A DNA stretch of 5,600 bases. Origin: Zobellia laminariae. Its GTDB lineage: Bacteria > Bacteroidota > Bacteroidia > Flavobacteriales > Flavobacteriaceae. Position 1 is the first letter of the stretch, and the number at the start of each line of letters is the position of its first letter. The notes under the pieces are model-generated. The model had not been told where the DNA came from and did no database searches. It was given only the letters and a program-made list of their open reading frames with translations. The DNA lies in NCBI RefSeq assembly GCF_009725995.1, contig NZ_RCNS01000006.1, positions 1-5,600 on the forward strand, read 5' to 3'. Shown here one piece after another: positions 5,345 through 5,600 of this stretch. The position numbers were made by a program, and so were the translations under genes.

Positions 5345-5507
5345 GCTAACGGTCCGGGTATATCTTCCGGAAGGCGCAGCCTACCGAGTGGAAGATTGCT
5401 GTGACTTCTGGAATATATGCCTAGTTGTGTGTAGTTATCTAAAGTAGGTAGTAAAGTTGGCAAAAGCAAAATAGCCTTAATTAAAGTCGCGGCATGCCCG
5501 GACCGTT
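5345..5507. repeat. Module A4: palindromic spacer element upstream of cassette 3
   Basis: The outer arms are AACGGTCCGGG (5348-5358) and CCCGGACCGTT (5497-5507). This is the third copy of the same element, differing from A2 and A3 by two and four bases. Its left core GCTAAC closes cassette 3. Its presence at the right edge shows that the array continues beyond the window. Confidence 0.85.
5439..5472 (-). promoter_or_regulatory. Candidate Bacteroidota-type promoter in A4
   Basis: TTTTG (complement of 5467-5471), 20 bases, TACTTTAG (complement of 5439-5446), as in A2 and A3. The predicted leader to the ATG at 5312 is about 120 bases. Confidence 0.4.
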
Positions 5508-5600
5508 GAGGGAAATGAGTGTTACGGGAGTCGTGAAAAAACGGCTATTCATGCAGTACGTGTTTTTTTGCAGCGGAGTAACACGGCCTTTAGGTCATTT
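5505..5600. repeat. Module B4: ORF-less hairpin cassette, cut by the window end
   Basis: The left arm and inner stem are intact; the right arm is cut after TCATTT. All 96 visible bases equal B3. A C-type module and another gene cassette are expected beyond the window. Confidence 0.75.

Noticed and set aside
3345..5345. Exactly 2,000 bases between the third and fourth A copies
   Set aside because: The second-to-third spacing is 2,118 bases, so the round number is chance set by gene length.

Overview
The window is AT-rich and looks like Bacteroidota DNA, most likely a flavobacterium or cytophagian. The grounds are the very low GC of the genes, the absence of Shine-Dalgarno sequences (two starts read AACAAATG or AACAAAATG), and candidate promoters of the TTTG / TAnnTTTG type. 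The species cannot be named. All four full genes are on the minus strand. They form three 'cassettes' separated by long, structured, non-coding spacers of about 450 bases: cassette 1 (about 299-1232, a 300-residue PD-(D/E)XK nuclease-like protein), cassette 2 (about 1671-3350, an SGNH hydrolase followed by an alpha/beta hydrolase) and cassette 3 (about 3790-5350, a 502-residue DUF5677-like protein). At the far left, positions 3-86 may be the 3' end of a plus-strand gene entering the window.

Each complete spacer is built of three palindromic modules, in plus-strand order A, B, C. A (163 bases) has perfect 11-base outer arms. B (104 bases) is one long hairpin with no ORF. C (about 185 bases) has 16-18-base outer arms and a short central hairpin. 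A and B are about 98% identical between copies. C varies in its outer arms but keeps the arms complementary. Copy 1 has only C (about 119-304), copies 2 and 3 are complete (1227-1676 and 3345-3795), and copy 4 has A plus most of B (5345-5600) before the window ends.

The key signal is at the cassette ends. Every gene cassette starts GTTAGC plus three or more private bases and ends with the reverse complement of those bases plus GCTAAC (TGC/GCA, AAA/TTT, GGTA/TACC). Module B does the same with GTTGAGG / CCTCAAC. The match is across a cassette, not across a spacer. This is the rule integron gene cassettes follow for their attC core sites (GTTRRRY / RYYYAAC), so the locus looks like an integron-type cassette array without a visible integrase, with unusually long attC-like sites and an ORF-less cassette (B+A) alternating with gene cassettes.

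On the gene strand, module A carries a candidate promoter (TTTTG, 20 bases, TACTTTAG) about 100-120 bases before each gene, and module C carries a terminator-like hairpin 76-80 bases after each stop. Each gene cassette may therefore be a self-contained transcription unit: promoter and shared structured leader from A, then the gene, then a terminator in C. The genes are unrelated accessory functions (a possible nuclease, two ester hydrolases, a possible HEPN-like protein), as expected for a cassette array.
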